This document shows, in pieces, positions 34,401-39,692 of a stretch of 64,000 bases of DNA. Positions within the stretch are counted from its first letter, which is position 1; every line of letters starts with the position of its first letter. Below the pieces are notes generated by a model. It searched no databases and was not told the DNA's origin. It was given only the letters and a program-made list of their open reading frames with translations. Made by a program: the position numbers and the translations under genes. This stretch comes from an uncultured Anaerolineae bacterium (GTDB lineage: Bacteria > Chloroflexota > Anaerolineae > Aggregatilineales > Phototrophicaceae). The DNA is taken from NCBI GenBank assembly GCA_938022205.1, contig CALIEB010000001.1, positions 310,001 through 374,000 on the forward strand. Direction: 5' to 3'.

Positions 34401-35048
34401 CGAGCAATAGTTGAGGTCATAGCGCACAAAAGCGTCTTGCGTGGGGGTCCACACAGCAGGGTCGACCGTAGTGGGCAGCACGCGCGTTTTCGTCACCCCC
34501 CAGTTAAACGTAGGATTACTCACCGTAATCGACGGCACCGTCACCGTCGTTGTGGGCGGTCCAGAGTAGTCAGTGATCGTGCCGGTCACCGTCACGGGAG
34601 CAGCCGTGCCGCCCGTGCTGAGCGTGTTGCGCGCCCGCAGCGTAATCGTTGCGCTCGCATAATCACCGTCTGCTAGCACCGGGCGCGTAATCGTTGCAGG
34701 GTTGGTGGTGATGTTCGTCGTATAGCCCGTTTCGACGATGCTAATGTTCACCAGCTCAAAGAGCGTGTCATCAAACGGAATTTGCAGCGTCATAGTACCG
34801 CAGTTGCCAACGTTCGCCGAACACTCCCAGTCAATGCGGTAAGTGAAGCTCTGCCCTGTCTGGACGGTCGTAATCGGCGGCTCGGTCAGGATGAGCGTTA
34901 AGCTACCTGCTGCGAACGATGGCACCACGTTTAACGCCAGCAGCGCAACCAGTGCCAATAGCAACACACGCCAACGCAAAACACCTCTCCCCAAGAGAGG
35001 GTTTGGGTTGTGCTGTGAAGCACGTTTAGATTGTGACACTCTTATCAT
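22455..35048 (-). CDS. giant LPDTG-anchored surface protein with 13 SdrD-type B domains
   Basis: A single uninterrupted 4,197-residue frame. A signal peptide (residues ~25-47, ending PSFAAG) is followed by about 1,000 residues of DUF11-like and adhesin-type beta domains. Thirteen SdrD/B-type domains (about 1055-3550) follow, each opening with SIGNRVWxD or a variant and containing GYYLFDNL. Next come a GEVED domain (from ~3553, DWGDNPDSYG) and DUF11-type domains (~3750-4120). The C terminus is LPDTG (4156-4160), a hydrophobic helix and RSQRRQPKP, a textbook sortase signal. Many D-x-N-x-D-G loops suggest calcium binding. AAAGGGG precedes the ATG. It likely forms a long rigid stalk or adhesin outside the cell. 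Confidence 0.93.
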   Translation of the reverse strand: MIRVSQSKRASQHNPNPLLGRGVLRWRVLLLALVALLALNVVPSFAAGSLTLILTEPPITTVQTGQSFTYRIDWECSANVGNCGTMTLQIPFDDTLFELVNISIVETGYTTNITTNPATITRPVLADGDYASATITLRARNTLSTGGTAAPVTVTGTITDYSGPPTTTVTVPSITVSNPTFNWGVTKTRVLPTTVDPAVWTPTQDAFVRYDLNYCSTAVLGNIPVNGAVLIDQIPAGAVLRGASPGYVRTDADGTPNPAGLFIRWELTPDTPLDVTDDLTGDVGCITRTIDLEFPAPTFSTGDTVTNTVRGYQNGVPADASVCVADCIGQAVRTDTLIAPTGTPNLSKGVSDTRPISHPGTGVFTLGMNTNDNNAGTDNLMLRDTLPLAASDSRPVIDVFEINAGTWPNDSYGNPIPAVLRYYTESSGFGTPAGTLALAGGTGGVRTISIGSGAATPVRTDLVTRIELEFNAQVPMAFTFTSPPSVRFTPRPGMAASDYDAGSGWRQYSNCVGSLVGGTPVGTDGCVNFRISNAPTTVTTFNKSASPSNVNNERIVQFAIDIGVGQESSNPLTNPSYTDVLVSQLEYQNYDVTMDAPPAPPPTPKPWTTAGPKFSVTFPAPLAGDTINDPYVLVEPNTPAAGQTRLTFFWTADPDDPRLNPTAPAEVFTMAGGPPSGANPLVLVPPTTGSRNVVINFRARVKSVAEGAFAGTYSNGVTVTSGAIDLICPGANDASATCDTATNFNVIEVPATRATKWVRSGFAPLPAQLPPSANVNYLENQFNNDHTLNTNWTFCPDRQVTVTYTDGRPPTLGTAPITFDPGDGNGIYAQDRCVALGNPGEGFQYLMQIRNDANMPLNEFLLYDILPHVGDMGINQSQASVARESQFMVWLNPTAATKVEVLTPAAWVAGTDYVVEYNTSTNPCRPEMTATTDPLNYTTAWHPGCNNTWLNETAAAAAGWGNIRSFRVRQLGTAVIQPNDSITLRVNAYIPTDAELQAIGITRSTTHPFNAPNDAQRAFTGEIAWNLFAYRFRSSTTSNYTLPAQPARVGIMIPNRLSVGNRVWIDDGGGSSAQANNRIRNVPSEAGNGVDGVLMQLYRWTGVGPVPSLDSAPTPGDPASIPGVVLVSETTTANGGYYLFEIDQRAAGIIGGGPPETPYDWINDTPVYSLRPGNYFVYVPPSNFDNVTDPLYGYVSSTGVDTSASNDNRDRGVDNGTGATTVNNPPVHGVRSNWFTLRHKQAPTGENDVYNGAGFPYGPYGRGTLFQDNNYSDLIRDFGFVPLMSIGNRIWYDTGSANPNSGFEDPSPAGSNDGILNNGELGVPNVTVRLYRVQQDGSGNPTYTGTTPNIQTGYFSGGSYPSTYNPVTVGGGGDYLETTTDANGYYQFEGLLPGNYVIFLPPSNFTFGATSAGDAVLAKYANSTGNSLADGIFDVGGNPLISTAPTLPVPPNTPFWDGRDNRDKGIENNFLATNGLYTQVVHLRPVGGQTTSETDLGTRNDGFGLRPENGNLTVDLGFYQPPMSLGNRVWRDYNNNGIHDAGEPGIAGVEVQLFLDENGDGIPDGGTLAAPGTPSKTTTTDADGYYRFDNLPPARYVVRVAPSNFAAGNVLEFFVNSTPTIGSENVDMNDNGITPATASEYATQGVYSGTIFLVPVSEPNDTGGGTHNGAAGEERDDGIDTIANGNVAANPRGQGSGGDRNSDLTVDFGFYRASSIGNRVWIDDGNGTAPDANGNPSGINNGLQDNATERGQGRDGVTVQLYRFIGAGDPTLTPFNPTDVANFALVQTRVTANNGYYLFDGLPEQDAHYYVYLPPANFAVGGALYQHTKSQPTFDNADDYNNNGAHYNPVAPDLTANGVVSNRIFVSPITNPMGWAPTTEHVVGGELSSNTSENLADSTATGANSRGRYRESDNFSDLTIDFSFFPERMSLGNHVWRDYNNNAVREASEPGIANVVVNLYTADGSGNPVEAAGSPLRTTTTDANGYYIFDGLLPGSYIVAIAPSNFAPGGVLENLTNSNNNMAGYNGADNQTDLDDNGIDQFDTAYGYRSVAINLALRAEPTSEVRSGNPVHGNPGAPYEDFIGRQLQRDDNSDLTVDFGFYRASSIGNRVWIDDGAGGGVYNDGIQNGNEPNQGIANVTLELWRYTGAGVPPVFSPSNPFNTTDLVRVRMTTTDANGYYLFDGLQEENATYYVRVHPDNFVVGSPSGDGVGNALVPYDNSFPTFDNVGVDRNDNGVNTNYPATHGIVSNPITVTVRDAGGNPLATGWAPTTEHVAGGELSPNTSSLLSDPHATGANSRGRHRETDDFSDLTIDFGFLAPRFSLGNRVWFDLNNNGVWDPAATSATGTDEAGVPNVAVRIYRDNGDNTFNRSSDTLVATTTTDANGYYLFDNLEAGNYFVWIDELMFRAGGPLLNYYSSQPTESTDADGDRNDNGIYPNEPLGPTKPTPEVGGVVSPMITLAKNSEPINEHTVDPSNNPAHDDGTNTYRGDRRLDSNSNLTVDFGFYKPMSIGNRVWLDINGDGVRDAVEPGIAGVTLELWVETTGDNDPDAPYLRNVTPGMVGIPPVKTPYTTTTDANGYYLFDNLPPGRYVVIIPANQPALNGMSSTVDNIDPAAPPATVSGIAITRTDNNDNGIGTADWTNPVRSVVVTLVLDNEPEIVSTPPETDLDPVLGSGRHGEEDRNSNLTIDFGFTGQLMALGNRVWFDPNNNGLQDLSENGNGIQNVRVSLYRDVDNNGIPDGPAIATTLTDASGYYLFDNLAPGRYIVGLDNSNFGAAQPLEGLLSSTGNYSAPSVDPRDDRRDNGIDTLHATYGLLSHSVNLVANQAPQNELPADSPVVGAGGSNANSDLTVDFGLYRPMSIGNRVWLDNGAGGGVSNDGIQNGAEAGVPNVIVRLYRDVNNDGIPVPAGLVGTTTTDANGYYLFDGLGEDNYIVLVAPENFQAGGALLGLNSSTPTFADNVDRNDNGINAGTPSVDGVRSNVVELRVNTNPTGETDLSGNTAAHGPNSRGKNGETDNNSNLTIDFGFVGASLSLGNRIWFDEGAGANARNGVHDLDEVGVPNGVRVSLYRDTNNDGVPDGPAIATTLTTSNGGESGYYLFDNLAPGRYIVGIDASNFAVGQPLEGYGSSPDPVVPRAYDLDREDYGRDNPQPYLGNGILSRTITLSFGDEPVGEADLGAEGTGAGGVDANSNLTVDFGLYRPLSIGNNVWFDTGTGANYNNGLRDAGEVGIAGVTVRLYRDDGDSTLNVADTLVATTTTDALGYYLFDNLTEGNYFVVVADTNFGVGQPLEGFVVSTPNFTDNVDRNNNGLAPLVGFGVPSGLVTLTYNTAPTGETDLSGNAPAHGPNFRGRNGEADKNSNLTIDFGFVAPVMSIGNRVWLDDGAGGGMANDGIQNGGERGIGGVTVQLFAADAGGNPVGSPIRTTTTTNDNPGTPAVDEGGYYLFDNLPPGRYVVVLPASNFSGTGVLLGHLSSTGQVLQPNVVDALDNGNDPVSPASTGVRSPMITLTPGAMPVGEDEGGLGRGLDSNGNPLPDNDSNLTVDFGFVRSFDWGDNPDSYGTTLATNGPRHGIISTLFMGSVVDAEPNGQPSGDAYGDDTNGTPDDEDSLVIPRFVANTPQTVLVKVFNNTGQPAYLAGWVDFSGNGQFELTEAAWFDTNSNGVRDAGENLYAVIPSSPTAQFVNLTFYVPNDADITTGGQTYARFRLTTDTALFTSGNPANNDPSPLGAVSNGEVEDYRVTQVVPPGLAITKSNGVNAVVAGAFTEYEITVANSGAPLNAVRIFDDIFALNTANALVPGSATWTCQTFIITPTPPAPPSGVPSCVAGINAPTANGVGIIDQLVDLPTYTGVRFTLRVRVSPTATNADAPIVNTATANTIPATLGSDSDAIIFDPPFGQKVGQVLGGNIIRWTQVWFSTGLGAPATITDPIQAGQTFNGNLVCTAFGTTVTNTCGYDIGTNTVTWTGFIGDAAPGNPNRVEISFDVIVPGPGTYTNTATIQTSGGNPQTATTTGNVAIAGADDAQGLGILLQDPAIVKRVNPSLALPGEVITWEVTILNPNNAIVPNVTVSDTLPAQLIIKSVSASRGTPTVSGQTVTLALGDMSPLEVVTLTISTVLDPKAAKANALTNIATLEKPYDHVKAEATVFFVSRLPDTGETPAWRTPLLVLLAVMGLAIVVGVAGWLRSQRRQPKP
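22569..22583 (-). other. LPDTG sortase recognition site
   Basis: These five codons encode residues 4156-4160 of the giant protein and are followed by a 20-residue hydrophobic stretch and a basic tail. Cleavage between T and G by the sortase encoded at 15714-16364 is the expected processing step. Confidence 0.85.
28701..28776 (-). repeat. 76-bp perfect direct repeat, copy A (start of B domain 6)
   Basis: Identical base for base to 29874-29949. It encodes the DDG linker, the IGNRVW opening and the start of the following domain boundary. The flanking bases differ on both sides. Such identity in otherwise diverged domains points to recent duplication or gene conversion. Confidence 0.9.
29874..29949 (-). 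repeat. 76-bp perfect direct repeat, copy B (start of B domain 4)
   Basis: Partner of the copy at 28701-28776, with a 1,173-base offset, equal to two B domains. A perfect repeat of this length is a substrate for recombination that would delete or add two domains in frame. Confidence 0.9.
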
Positions 35049-35193
35049 AAGTACCCCTTTGTCTGACCCATTTCAAGACGAGTGATGCCCCACACTGACA
35101 TTCCTATAGGCTAACCGTTTCTGTCAACCAATTCGTTTGTTTAGCGTGATACGTTTGAACACACAACGGCAAAAAAACCTTAGAGCCTCCTAA

Positions 35194-35222
35194 AGTATAA
35201 GATGGAAACAGAAAAAAGTTAA
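35194..35222 (-). promoter_or_regulatory. promoter TTAACT-17-TATACT of the giant surface-protein gene
   Basis: On the minus strand the -35 TTAACT (35222-35217) and -10 TATACT (35199-35194) are 17 bases apart. Transcription from here would give a leader of about 138 bases. A TTGACA at 35127-35122 lies nearer the gene but has no good -10, only TATAGG at 13 bases. The whole intergenic stretch 35049-35365 is AT-rich and holds no coding frame. Confidence 0.5.
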
Positions 35223-35299
35223 GTTAGAAAACAGAGTTTGCTGCCATTTGTCAATAAATTCATACAAATTTTGCCGCTACAAACTTTGTAACAAACACA

Positions 35300-35337
35300 A
35301 ACTCTGCCTGAACCACCTCCAAGCAGAGTTGATTTTT
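35300..35337. terminator. hairpin at the end of the M29 aminopeptidase gene
   Basis: AACTCTGC (35300-35307) pairs with GCAGAGTT (35323-35330) around a 15-base loop. On the plus strand it is followed by GATTTTTTATT, and on the minus strand by the weaker TGTGTTTGTT. The useful direction is minus, where the aminopeptidase gene ends at 35366. A related CAGAGTTTG lies at 35232-35240 and could pair as an alternative arm. Confidence 0.5.
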
Positions 35338-35365
35338 TATTATAATTTTGTTGGTGTGCTACATT

Positions 35366-36466
35366 TTAAAGCACAAACGCGCCGTTTTTGTAGAAAAGTT
35401 CGCCATCTACGTAAATGGCACTATCATTGCGCATGTCGCAAATCATGTCCCAATGCACCGCGCTAACGTTCTTGCTGCCCGTCTCAGGATAACCCATGCC
35501 AATCGCCATGTGAATTGTGCCGCCAATCTTCTCGTCATAGAGAATGTTGCCCGTGAAGCGGTTGATGCCAAAGTTCGTGCCAATAGCGAACTCCCCCAAG
35601 TAGCGCGCGCCTGCGTCGGTGTTGAGCTGCGCTTGCAGAAGCTCATCGTTCTGCTGGGCAGTGGCATGTACAACTTTGCCCGCCTCAAATTTAAGCTCAA
35701 TGCCGCTGACAGCGCGCCCACCCACAATGCTCGGGTAGTCAAAGCGCACCCAGCCGTTAACGCTGTCCTCGACAGGTCCCGTGAAAATTTCACCGCAGGG
35801 CATGTTGCGCTTGCCATGACTGTTGACGAACGAACGCCCCTCAATCGACAGCGTCAAGTCGACGTTGGGACCGACACAGCGCACCTCACGCTTACCCTTG
35901 AGATAGTCCACTTTGGCTTGCTGAAGCTCGCCCAAGCGCGCCCACTCCGCCTTAGGGTCGTCCTTGTCACAGAAACAGGCGGCATAGACAAAGTCCTCGT
36001 ATTCTTCAAGGCTCATGTTGGCTTCTTGCGCGCTGGCTTCGGTCGGGAAGAGCGTCCCCACCCATTTGAACGTGCCTTCCGCCGAACGCCGCAGGCGCGT
36101 GTCTAGCCAGCTGCGGCGCGCCGCCCGCACTTGCTGCACCCGTGCGCCGCTGATAGTCGTCATGGCGCGCGTGTTCGTGCCGCCCAACACACGGATGTAC
36201 ACGTCCGCCTCGTTGTAATAAAGCGTCTGCGAAGGGTCAAGCCAGGCCACCTGCTCATCGCTGGCAAGGCGCATGAACTGCCGCTCCATGTACTCGTCAT
36301 GCAGCATCAACGAGGGATTACCGCCCGCCTCCAGCACTTTGGTGTACACCACGCGCAGCAGCGGCAGCGCAGCAACGTCCCCCAAAATGCCCACCCACTC
36401 CCCTTTTTTCACCTCTGTCGAATAGTTCACCAGCACATCCGCTAGCTTTTCTAACCGAACGTCCAT
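35366..36466 (-). CDS. M29-family metallo-aminopeptidase (AmpS/PepS-like)
   Basis: A 366-residue protein. It carries the M29 metal-binding blocks: NMPCGEIFTGPVEDSV with its glutamates, the GTNFGINRFTGNILYDEKIGG region, and HMAIGMGYPETG followed by HWDMICDMR. Family enzymes are cytoplasmic dimers with a dinuclear metal site that remove N-terminal residues with broad preference and are common in thermophiles. AAGGAG lies eight bases before the ATG at 36466; a start ten codons earlier is unsupported. It is a single gene, divergent from the Uma2 gene. Confidence 0.9.
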   Translation of the reverse strand: MDVRLEKLADVLVNYSTEVKKGEWVGILGDVAALPLLRVVYTKVLEAGGNPSLMLHDEYMERQFMRLASDEQVAWLDPSQTLYYNEADVYIRVLGGTNTRAMTTISGARVQQVRAARRSWLDTRLRRSAEGTFKWVGTLFPTEASAQEANMSLEEYEDFVYAACFCDKDDPKAEWARLGELQQAKVDYLKGKREVRCVGPNVDLTLSIEGRSFVNSHGKRNMPCGEIFTGPVEDSVNGWVRFDYPSIVGGRAVSGIELKFEAGKVVHATAQQNDELLQAQLNTDAGARYLGEFAIGTNFGINRFTGNILYDEKIGGTIHMAIGMGYPETGSKNVSAVHWDMICDMRNDSAIYVDGELFYKNGAFVL

Positions 36467-36510
36467 CGCAAAAGCTCCTTTGTTTGTTTGAATCATGTTA
36501 AACCGCTCTC

Positions 36511-36516
36511 ATTGTA
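36511..36516 (-). promoter_or_regulatory. -10 box (TACAAT) of the M29 gene
   Basis: On the minus strand GAGGATTACAATGAG supplies a good -10 about 45 bases before the ATG. A -35 (TATTGC at 17 bases) is weak. Confidence 0.35.
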
Positions 36517-36561
36517 ATCCTCACAGCAAGCGCGCAATAGTGCCACGCGCGCAAGATGCGC

Positions 36562-36567
36562 TATACT
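36562..36567 (+). promoter_or_regulatory. -10 box (TATACT) of the Uma2/R2lox pair
   Basis: GCGCTATACTTAG gives a -10 about 35 bases before the ATG of the Uma2 gene at 36602; no convincing -35 is seen. Confidence 0.35.
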
Positions 36568-36601
36568 TAGAGAAAGCCGACAAGCCAGAGGAGGCGACCC
36601 G

Positions 36602-37213
36602 ATGACCACGCTCACCCCAGAGGCACAACGCACGCTTGCCGCGTTCTTCGCCCACGCCGCGCAAAGCGACGCGCGCTTAGAGCTGCTGGAAGGAGAAACG
36701 CTCACCATGCCCTCCCCTACGCCCCTGCACCAGCAAGTGTTGCGTGCCATTTTGCGCTATCTCGAAGCCCACGTGACAACAGGTGTGCTTTACTTCGCCC
36801 CGATGGACGTTGAGCTAGACGCGCAAAATGTCTTCCAGCCTGATTTGCTCTGGCTCGCACCCCAAAGCGCGTGCCGCGTCGGCGACACCCGCCTGCACGG
36901 CGCGCCCGACCTCGTCGTCGAAGTCACCTCGCGCGGCACTAAGCTGCGTGACAAGCGCGACAAGTTCCGCGTCTACGAGCGCGTCGGCGTGCGCGAGTAT
37001 TGGCTGGTCGACCCCGACGAAGCGTTCCTCGAGGTCTGGCAACAGCGCGACGGCGCGTTCCATTTCATCGGCGCGTTCGGCGCAGGCGACGTGTTCACCT
37101 CGCACGTGCTGGCGCAAGACATCGCCGTGCAACCGCTGCTGCAGCTCCCCCAAGCCCATCAACCAACATCTACGGAGACCCAACACCATGACAGCACCAA
37201 TCAGCAAGCATAA
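36602..37213 (+). CDS. Uma2-family putative endonuclease (DUF820)
   Basis: A 203-residue protein with the Uma2 fold, a PD-(D/E)xK-like nuclease family expanded in Chloroflexota and Cyanobacteria. The motifs LLEGETLTMPSPTPLHQ, FQPDLLWLAP and APDLVVEVTS are in family order; the D in QPD and the E in VVEV are the presumed metal ligands. The K usually supplied after the acidic pair is probably in KLRDKRDKF. Biological role is unknown. The last 26 bases overlap the start of the R2-like oxidase gene, so the two are translationally linked. GAGGAGG precedes the ATG. Confidence 0.85.
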   Translation: MTTLTPEAQRTLAAFFAHAAQSDARLELLEGETLTMPSPTPLHQQVLRAILRYLEAHVTTGVLYFAPMDVELDAQNVFQPDLLWLAPQSACRVGDTRLHGAPDLVVEVTSRGTKLRDKRDKFRVYERVGVREYWLVDPDEAFLEVWQQRDGAFHFIGAFGAGDVFTSHVLAQDIAVQPLLQLPQAHQPTSTETQHHDSTNQQA

Positions 37214-38108
37214 TACCTTTATCACGACCACGCGCGGCTTAAACCGCAACAGCCCGCCAATGAAGCTCTTTGAAAAAGCCAAACGCTACGGCATTTGGAA
37301 TCCGTCTGACATCGACTTCACTCAAGACAAACGCGATTGGGAGACGTTTTCCCCCGACGAAAAGGACGTGGTGCTGCGGCTTACGTCGCTGTTCGCGGCA
37401 GGCGAAGAGGCGGTCACGTTGGATTTGCTGCCGCTCATGCTCGCCGTCGCGCAAGAAGGGCGCACCGAAGAGGAGATGTACCTGACGACGTTCTTGTGGG
37501 AAGAAGCCAAGCACACCGACTTTTTCCAACGCTTCCTCAACGAGGTGTTAGGCATTGCCAGCGGCGAAGACTTGCAAGGTTTCCACGATGCCAACTACCG
37601 CACGCTTTTCTACGACGCGCTGCCGACCGCACTCAATCGCCTCATGGTCGACCGTTCCCCAGAAGCGCAGCTGCAAGCCAGCATCACCTACAACATGATT
37701 GTCGAGGGCGTGCTGGCGGAAACGGGCTACCACGCCTATTTCACCATGCTGAAAAACAACAAGTTCATGCCGGGCAACACTGAAGGCATCCAGCGGCTCA
37801 AGCAGGACGAATCGCGCCACATCGCCTTTGGCATCTATTTCATCTCGCGCATTGTCGCCGAACATCCACATCTTTGGGACTTCGCCGAACAGACGATGAA
37901 CGAGCTGCTCATGCCGGCGGTGGGTGTCATCCACGAGGTTTTCGCCCATTACGACCCCGTGCCGTTCGGGCTGGTGCTTGACGACTTTATCGCTTACGCC
38001 ATGACGCAGTTCCAAAAGCGCATGGCGCGCATCGAGGCAGTGCGCGGCAAGACGCTGGCGGACGTGATGCAGATTACCCATCAAGCTATCGACGCGGACG
38101 ACGCTTAA
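37188..38108 (+). CDS. R2-like ligand-binding oxidase (Mn/Fe, R2lox)
   Basis: A 306-residue ferritin-like four-helix protein. Its six metal ligands match R2lox, not true ribonucleotide reductase R2: E73, E106, H109, E173, E208 and H211. The residues that form the unusual Val-Tyr cross-link in R2lox are also in place (V76 in EEAVTLDLLP and Y168 in TYNMIVEG). R2lox proteins assemble a Mn/Fe site, activate oxygen and bind a fatty-acid-like ligand; the physiological reaction is unknown. No NrdA partner is nearby, which supports the call. The ATG at 37188 has GGAG ten bases upstream and lies within the end of the Uma2 gene. Confidence 0.92.
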   Translation: MTAPISKHNTFITTTRGLNRNSPPMKLFEKAKRYGIWNPSDIDFTQDKRDWETFSPDEKDVVLRLTSLFAAGEEAVTLDLLPLMLAVAQEGRTEEEMYLTTFLWEEAKHTDFFQRFLNEVLGIASGEDLQGFHDANYRTLFYDALPTALNRLMVDRSPEAQLQASITYNMIVEGVLAETGYHAYFTMLKNNKFMPGNTEGIQRLKQDESRHIAFGIYFISRIVAEHPHLWDFAEQTMNELLMPAVGVIHEVFAHYDPVPFGLVLDDFIAYAMTQFQKRMARIEAVRGKTLADVMQITHQAIDADDA

Positions 38109-38148
38109 CGCGCCGCTAAGTTTTGTTAAAAAGAGGTAAAAATCGTAA

Positions 38149-38177
38149 TTGACAAGCAAAGCTGCCTCTGCTACACT
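38149..38177 (+). promoter_or_regulatory. tRNA promoter TTGACA-17-TACACT
   Basis: A consensus -35 (38149-38154) and a good -10 (38172-38177) are 17 bases apart. The expected start site coincides with the first base of the initiator tRNA (38184), so the transcript would have almost no 5' leader. Confidence 0.85.
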
Positions 38178-38183
38178 ACTTCA

Positions 38184-38255
<72 letters not shown>

Positions 38256-38262
38256 CTTGAGC

Positions 38263-38336
38263 GGTGATATAGCTCAGCCGGCTAGAGCGAGCGACTCATA
38301 ATCGCTAGGTCACAGGTTCGAGTCCTGTTATCACCA
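38263..38336 (+). tRNA. tRNA-Ile2 (CAT, lysidine-modified type)
   Basis: A 74-base cloverleaf with acceptor GGTGATA/TATCACC and discriminator A. The anticodon arm GCGACTCATAATCGC is the same as in known minor isoleucine tRNAs read as AUA after TilS modifies the CAT anticodon. An elongator Met tRNA is the alternative and is less likely from this arm. It lies seven bases after the initiator tRNA and shares its promoter and terminator. CCA is not encoded. Confidence 0.85.
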
Positions 38337-38340
38337 AGCC

Positions 38341-38366
38341 AAGCCCTCATCACGAGGGCTTTTTTG
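38341..38366 (+). terminator. intrinsic terminator of the tRNA operon
   Basis: Stem AAGCCCTC/GAGGGCTT with loop ATCAC followed by TTTTTTG, four bases after the second tRNA and touching the stop codon of the convergent lysA. Confidence 0.92.
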
Positions 38367-39611
38367 TTACCCCTCACCCGCCACTAGCATTTCCCACGTT
38401 TCGCGCGGGCGCGCCACCCGCCACGTGTCGCCCGCCGCGCTCACGACCACTTCGGCAGGGCGCGGGCGCGCGTTATAGTTGCTCGCCATGACCATGCCAT
38501 ACGCGCCGCACGTCAGCACCGCCAGCCAATCGCCCTCGCGCACGTCGTCAGACAGCGGCACATCATGCCCGAGCGTGTCCGTCGTCTCGCAAACCGGACC
38601 AACCACCTGCACTAGCTGCACGGGCGCAGTGCTGGCGCGCACAGGCACAATCTCATGGCGCGCCCCGTACAACGCCGGGCGCAGCAGCTCGGTCATGCTC
38701 GCGTCGACAATGACGATGTGCTGCCCACCTTGCGCCTTGCGGTACAGCACCTGCGTGAGCAACACGCCCGCCTCCGCCACCAGCGAGCGCCCCGGCTCAA
38801 TCAACACTTCGTAGCCGCGCAGCAACGGCGTGAGCGCGTCGGCGAACGCCTGAAAGCTGGGCAACTCCGTCTGGGCAGCGTGATAGCGCGCCGGAAAACC
38901 GCCGCCAATGTTGAGCGTGCGCACATCTTCGAACGGCGCGATAAGTTCAAGGGCGCGCTCAACCGCCGCCTGCGTGGCATGCGTGTCGCCGAGCTGGCTG
39001 CCGATATGCACGTGAACGCCCGCCAGCATCACGTGCGCGTAGCGATGGCGCGCTTGCAGCAAGGCGCGCACAGCATCGGCGGGCATGCCGAACTTCGCGC
39101 CGCCGTGTCCTGTGGCAATGTTGGGGTGCGTGTTGGCGGTGATGTCGGGGTTAAACCGCAGCGCAGCCCGCGCCCGCACGCCTAGCTCGGCGGCGATGCG
39201 CTCAATGTGGTCTAGCTCGGCAGCGTTCTCCACGTTGAACCAGCCCACACCCTGCGCCAGCGCGTAACGCAGCTCCGCCTGCGTCTTGCCCACGCCGGCA
39301 AAGACGACGTGGCGCGGGTCTGCGCCGGCTTGCAAGGCTTTGTAGATTTCGCCACCGCTGACCGCGTCGATGCCCGCGCCCGCGCCAATCAAAGCACGCA
39401 GCAACGCGAGATTGGCGTTGGCTTTCGCGCTGTAGTGAATGTGCGCCCCCAACGGCGCGAACGCCTCACGCAGCGCGTGGTACTGTGCCAGCACGTGCTT
39501 GAGACTATAGACATACACGGGTGTGCCGACAGCCTGCGCCATGTCCGCCGCCGCCACGTCATCGACAAACAGCTGCCCGTCATGGTAGCGTACCGAAGTG
39601 TTAAACGTCAT
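38367..39611 (-). CDS. lysA: diaminopimelate decarboxylase
   Basis: A 414-residue PLP enzyme of fold type III that makes lysine from meso-diaminopimelate, the last step of the pathway. The PLP lysine is K63 in HYSAKANANL. The phosphate-binding loop is NIGGGFPARY. EPGRSLVAEAG and the C-terminal TCGAYGMVMASNYNARPRP are typical LysA motifs and supply the active-site cysteine and tyrosine region. AGGAAAACAGT precedes the ATG at 39611; the frame can be extended 50 codons upstream but no family similarity is seen there. No other lysine genes are adjacent. Confidence 0.93.
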   Translation of the reverse strand: MTFNTSVRYHDGQLFVDDVAAADMAQAVGTPVYVYSLKHVLAQYHALREAFAPLGAHIHYSAKANANLALLRALIGAGAGIDAVSGGEIYKALQAGADPRHVVFAGVGKTQAELRYALAQGVGWFNVENAAELDHIERIAAELGVRARAALRFNPDITANTHPNIATGHGGAKFGMPADAVRALLQARHRYAHVMLAGVHVHIGSQLGDTHATQAAVERALELIAPFEDVRTLNIGGGFPARYHAAQTELPSFQAFADALTPLLRGYEVLIEPGRSLVAEAGVLLTQVLYRKAQGGQHIVIVDASMTELLRPALYGARHEIVPVRASTAPVQLVQVVGPVCETTDTLGHDVPLSDDVREGDWLAVLTCGAYGMVMASNYNARPRPAEVVVSAAGDTWRVARPRETWEMLVAGEG

Positions 39612-39631
39612 ACTGTTTTCCTGTCTCACAA

Positions 39632-39660
39632 TTGAACCCACATGCAAAACGGGGTATGCT
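39632..39660 (+). promoter_or_regulatory. promoter TTGAAC-17-TATGCT of the dynamin-like pair
   Basis: -35 TTGAAC (39632-39637) and -10 TATGCT (39655-39660) are separated by 17 bases, giving a leader of about 27 bases before the ATG at 39693. Confidence 0.6.
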
Positions 39661-39692
39661 GGTAGCATGATAGCAAATTTCTTGGAGAATGG

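Noticed and set aside
35300..35340. Plus-strand terminator as proof of an unseen plus-strand transcript
   Set aside because: The best T-tract is on the plus strand, but no plus-strand gene or promoter lies upstream. It is more simply the end of the minus-strand aminopeptidase gene or a two-way hairpin.
36828..37187. N-terminal extension of the R2-like oxidase frame
   Set aside because: The extension runs through the Uma2 gene in another frame, is Ser/Arg-rich without similarity, and an ATG with a ribosome site exists at 37188.
38263..38336. Reading the second CAT-anticodon tRNA as elongator tRNA-Met
   Set aside because: The anticodon arm GCGACTCATAATCGC matches minor isoleucine tRNAs better than elongator Met tRNAs; some doubt remains without a covariance-model score.
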